Source: Pontiellaceae bacterium (GTDB lineage Bacteria; Verrucomicrobiota; Kiritimatiellia; Kiritimatiellales; Pontiellaceae). From it: 7,990 nt of DNA. Made by a program: the position numbers and the translations under genes. The notes below the pieces were generated by a model. It was given only the letters and a program-made list of their open reading frames with translations, searched no databases and had not been told where the DNA came from. The stretch's first letter is position 1, and the number at the start of each line of letters is the position of its first letter. Where the stretch lies: positions 1 through 7,990 of the forward strand of contig JAFGWS010000126.1 in NCBI GenBank assembly GCA_016937035.1, given 5' to 3'. Shown here piece by piece: positions 6,303 to 7,990 of the stretch.

Positions 6303-6728
6303 TCAATTTCGACGCAATGCACGGGCTGACCCCGCCGCCCGAATTTCAACGATAGTGGTGTTGTAAGCCTCTGCGTATTTTTCAGCGCGTTGAATTAGTT
6401 TTTCGTGATATCTTGATTCGAGTGCATCACTTGTCCCTTCAATCATCCAGTAATCCATGTTTTCCATAATCTCATTCCATTCCTCATCCGGAATCGAAGG
6501 GAAATAGGGCCCGGGGGCTTCTCCCAAGCAGGCCACATATCGAAGATCACCTTTTCCTGCATTGTTTCTGGCATCTGCTGCGGGAGATCTTTCATTCAAT
6601 GTTGAAAGAACCGCTTCCAGCTTTTTTGTCTCGGAGCCCTTGGATGGGGAATATTTTCCGCACCCTAAAACGGTCATGCAGATAGCCAGAAGTATAATGG
6701 TGGTATTCTTGTTCATACTGTCGATCAT
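6303..6728 (-). CDS. Small predicted lipoprotein of unknown function
   Basis: A 141-residue hypothetical protein beginning MIDSMNKNTTIILLAICMTV with a good lipobox VLGC (Cys23), so export and lipid anchoring are likely. The mature region is hydrophilic, with EEWNEIMENMDYWMIEGTS and a helical stretch LIQRAEKYAEAYNTT; I do not recognise the family. ATG 6728 is chosen for AAGGAG 5 nt upstream; ATG 6716 (MNKNTT) is an alternative. A longer frame back to 6857 runs through repeat DNA and is not used. The last nine residues (GSARALRRN) are encoded by one arm of an inverted repeat (6311-6330) whose other arm lies upstream at 6772-6791. The native C-terminus may therefore have been replaced by repeat sequence. 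Confidence 0.6.
   Translation of the reverse strand: MIDSMNKNTTIILLAICMTVLGCGKYSPSKGSETKKLEAVLSTLNERSPAADARNNAGKGDLRYVACLGEAPGPYFPSIPDEEWNEIMENMDYWMIEGTSDALESRYHEKLIQRAEKYAEAYNTTIVEIRAAGSARALRRN
6311..6330. repeat. Inverted repeat arm, 3' side of the small lipoprotein gene
   Basis: GACGCAATGCACGGGCTGAC on the plus strand is the reverse complement of 6772-6791 except for one base (19 of 20). The pair encloses a segment of about 480 bp holding the lipoprotein gene. This resembles the ends of a small non-autonomous element, but no transposase and no clear target-site duplication were seen. Confidence 0.6.
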
Positions 6729-6744
6729 CCGCTCTCCTTGATTA

Positions 6745-6780
6745 GAAAAAGGTGTCAGCCCGGAAAAAGATGTCAGCCCG
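6745..6780. repeat. Two tandem 18-bp repeats upstream of the small lipoprotein gene
   Basis: GAAAAAGGTGTCAGCCCG (6745-6762) and GAAAAAGATGTCAGCCCG (6763-6780) differ at one base. The second overlaps the inverted repeat arm at 6772-6791. They lie 17 bp before the lipoprotein start codon, in its 5' leader. Confidence 0.75.
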
Positions 6781-6791
6781 CGCATTGCGTC
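6772..6791. repeat. Inverted repeat arm, 5' side of the small lipoprotein gene
   Basis: Partner of 6311-6330 (19 of 20 bases). It cuts short a plausible translation start: on the minus strand, AGGAGG followed 4 nt later by ATG (6802) opens only nine codons (MTNMTQCAG) before TGA at 6775-6773. The repeat may have landed in the beginning of a gene. Confidence 0.6.
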
Positions 6792-7163
6792 ATATTTGTC
6801 ATCCAACCTCCTGAACACACTATGAACTACATCACATTCTTGCCACTCGCTGAACATCCGAATTAAAACAGTTTCGTTCTATGCGGTTTTTTAGCCGAAG
6901 AAAAGGAAAATCAAATGAATCTCCCCGCTGCCCGCAATCATACCGATTGCGAAAATCCAAAGCCCGAATTCCGAAACCCGAAACAATCCAAAAAAACTCA
7001 AACTCGAAAACGGCTTCGCGCCGGCATCGTTATTCACCTTGAATCTGCCTGCCGATTCAACACACCGGAACAAGATGTTCCGTCTACGTTTTCGCAGCAA
7101 GCTGCGGAGATTTGCCCAAATTTTCGCAATGAAAAACTTGCAGAACCTCCTTGCCGAGAACAC

Positions 7164-7255
7164 ATCGGCTCATAGAGCCGACCCTACAACTCCACAGAGC
7201 CGACTCTACAACTCCGCACGATCCTCCTCGTTGTACCGTTGGCTCTGCGAGCCAA
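7164..7255. repeat. 92-bp direct repeat, copy 1
   Basis: Matches 7279-7370 at about 79 of 92 positions, without gaps. Each end is a 7-bp-arm, 3-nt-loop hairpin (TCGGCTC-ATA-GAGCCGA at 7165-7181; TTGGCTC-TGC-GAGCCAA at 7239-7255). The two ends are imperfect inverted repeats of each other around a GTTGTA motif, and a further half-copy lies inside. This is the architecture of REP/BIME-type intergenic elements. Confidence 0.8.
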
Positions 7256-7278
7256 TCTTCAAGACCGTTGCGATGTCT

Positions 7279-7370
7279 ATCGGCTCATAGAGTCGACCCT
7301 ACAACTCCACAGAGCCGCCTCTAGAATTCCACGAAACCCACTCCGTTGTACCGTTGGCTCTACGAGCCAA
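7279..7370. repeat. 92-bp direct repeat, copy 2
   Basis: Second unit, starting 115 bp after the first. Its right hairpin TTGGCTC-TAC-GAGCCAA (7354-7370) is perfect. The left one (7280-7296) keeps pairing through a G-U wobble. Most differences from copy 1 fall in the middle, while the hairpin ends are conserved, which suggests the ends matter. Confidence 0.8.
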
Positions 7371-7402
7371 ATTCCTGAACCACCAACTACCAACTTTCAA
7401 CC

Positions 7403-7436
7403 GGCACTTACAGAACCCAGAGGTTATGCAAGTGCC
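7403..7436 (-). terminator. Hairpin immediately after the zwf stop
   Basis: On the minus strand GGCACTT and AAGTGCC form a 7-bp stem, with an inner AACC-TCTG-GGTT stem, starting one base after the zwf TAG. There is no U-tract, so it may be a factor-dependent terminator, an mRNA 3'-end stabiliser or an attenuator rather than a classic intrinsic terminator. Confidence 0.45.
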
Positions 7437-7437
7437 C

Positions 7438-7990
7438 CTACTTATTCCGCCACGCGCCTTCGACGCCGTGGAAGAGCCAGTCGGCCTCGGGCATTCCCCA
7501 CCCGCCGGGCGGATAGGCGTATGGGCGGAGCTGATCCAGATGATCGAGAATCGGCTGCACGACGCGCCACTCAGCCTCAACCTCATCGGACCGGGTAAAG
7601 AGCGTGGAGTCGCCGTGGAGCGTATCGAGCAGCAGGCGCTCATAAGCCTCGGGCAGCGATTTATTCCACGTACCGGAGTACGAAAAATCCATCTTCACAT
7701 CTTCTACGACAAAGCGCATGCCGGGGCGTTTTGTGCCGACGCGCAGGAGAATGCCCTCGTTCGGCTGAATCTGAAAGATCAGCGTGTTGGGTTTAATGCG
7801 GGTAATGTCGCAGACATCGTCAACGCACTCGACCTGCTGAAAGAGCTGGAGCGGCGGCACCTTAAACTGCACCACAATTTCGGTCGTTTTACGCGCCATG
7901 CGTTTTCCGGTGCGCAGCAGAATCGGCACGCCGGCCCAGCGCCAGTTATTGATCGAGAGGCGCAGCGCCACAAAGCTTTCCGTATCGGAC
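7438..7990 (-). CDS. zwf: Glucose-6-phosphate 1-dehydrogenase, C-terminal part (gene runs off the window)
   Basis: The last 183 codons of G6PDH, which oxidises glucose 6-phosphate to 6-phosphogluconolactone using NAD(P)+, the entry step of the oxidative pentose phosphate pathway. The frame is open to the window edge and reads [20 protein letters not shown] then [11 protein letters not shown], matching the family's [24 protein letters not shown] block. It continues with [34 protein letters not shown] and the C-terminal [12 protein letters not shown]. An internal GTG at 7971 is not the start; the N-terminal coenzyme-binding half lies beyond 7990. The final residues [11 protein letters not shown] reappear at two places downstream next to cutA sequence, which implies that zwf and cutA were once adjacent. 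Confidence 0.96.
   Translation of the reverse strand, partial: [183 protein letters not shown]

Larger units (their letters stand above)
6858..7437. other. Palindrome-rich non-coding region downstream of zwf
   Basis: About 580 bp with no convincing gene; several short open frames exist but have repeat-driven, low-quality translations. Between 6933 and 7106 there is a string of perfect hairpins: CGCAATC/GATTGCG (6933-6951), CGGC/GCCG (7011-7023), TTGAATC/GATTCAA (7039-7060), CGGAACA/TGTTCCG (7066-7082) and CGCAGC/GCTGCG (7093-7106). An A-rich degenerate stretch with recurring CCGAAA (about 6952-7010) sits among them. Two 92-bp direct repeats follow. Confidence 0.7.

Noticed and set aside
6915..7290. 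Overlapping plus-strand frames in the region downstream of zwf
   Set aside because: Their translations follow the hairpins and repeats, lack ribosome sites and resemble no protein; the region is better read as non-coding repeats.
7164..7370. CRISPR array
   Set aside because: There are only two 92-bp units, each an internally symmetric hairpin element, with a 23-bp gap and no cas genes; this is not repeat-spacer architecture.

Overview
The window looks like a piece of a mid-to-high-GC Gram-negative chromosome. Nothing in it fixes the taxon. Intergenic DNA rich in short palindromes and heptad-like repeats, plus two lipoprotein genes, would fit a PVC-group bacterium, but that is only an impression.

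Layout, left to right. Positions 1-83 may hold the tail of an unidentified plus-strand gene. Positions 193-864 encode a spermidine-synthase-like, SAM-binding-fold protein. A minus-strand tRNA-Gly(CCC) with encoded CCA (1095-1169) follows, with a recognisable promoter and a downstream palindrome. Next is a complete mfd (1401-4568, plus), the transcription-repair coupling factor. It meets a minus-strand block head-on across a hairpin-bearing 147-bp gap.

The minus-strand block, in transcription order, is: the 3' end of zwf (7990-7438); about 580 bp of non-coding, palindrome-rich DNA with two 92-bp direct repeats; a small lipoprotein gene (6728-6303) bracketed by a 20-bp inverted repeat; a truncated cutA copy (6235-6065); an AT-rich larger lipoprotein gene (6003-5140); and the intact cutA (5036-4716).

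The main result is in this block. The junction between the last codons of zwf and the start of cutA is present three times: as zwf itself at 7438-7475, as a fused zwf-tail/cutA-head fragment at about 6101-6277, and in front of the intact cutA at about 5037-5092. The ancestral order was probably zwf, 13 nt, then cutA. That junction seems to have been split or duplicated twice, each time gaining a lipoprotein gene, and one duplicate decayed to a 45-codon cutA stub. I found no transposase or integrase, so the mechanism is unknown.

A second theme is palindromes invading genes. mfd carries a perfect 11-bp-arm palindrome in frame within its N-terminal UvrB-like module, where the family usually has a short loop. 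It also carries an in-frame heptad repeat further along. The housekeeping calls (mfd, cutA, zwf, tRNA) are firm; the lipoprotein functions are unknown.
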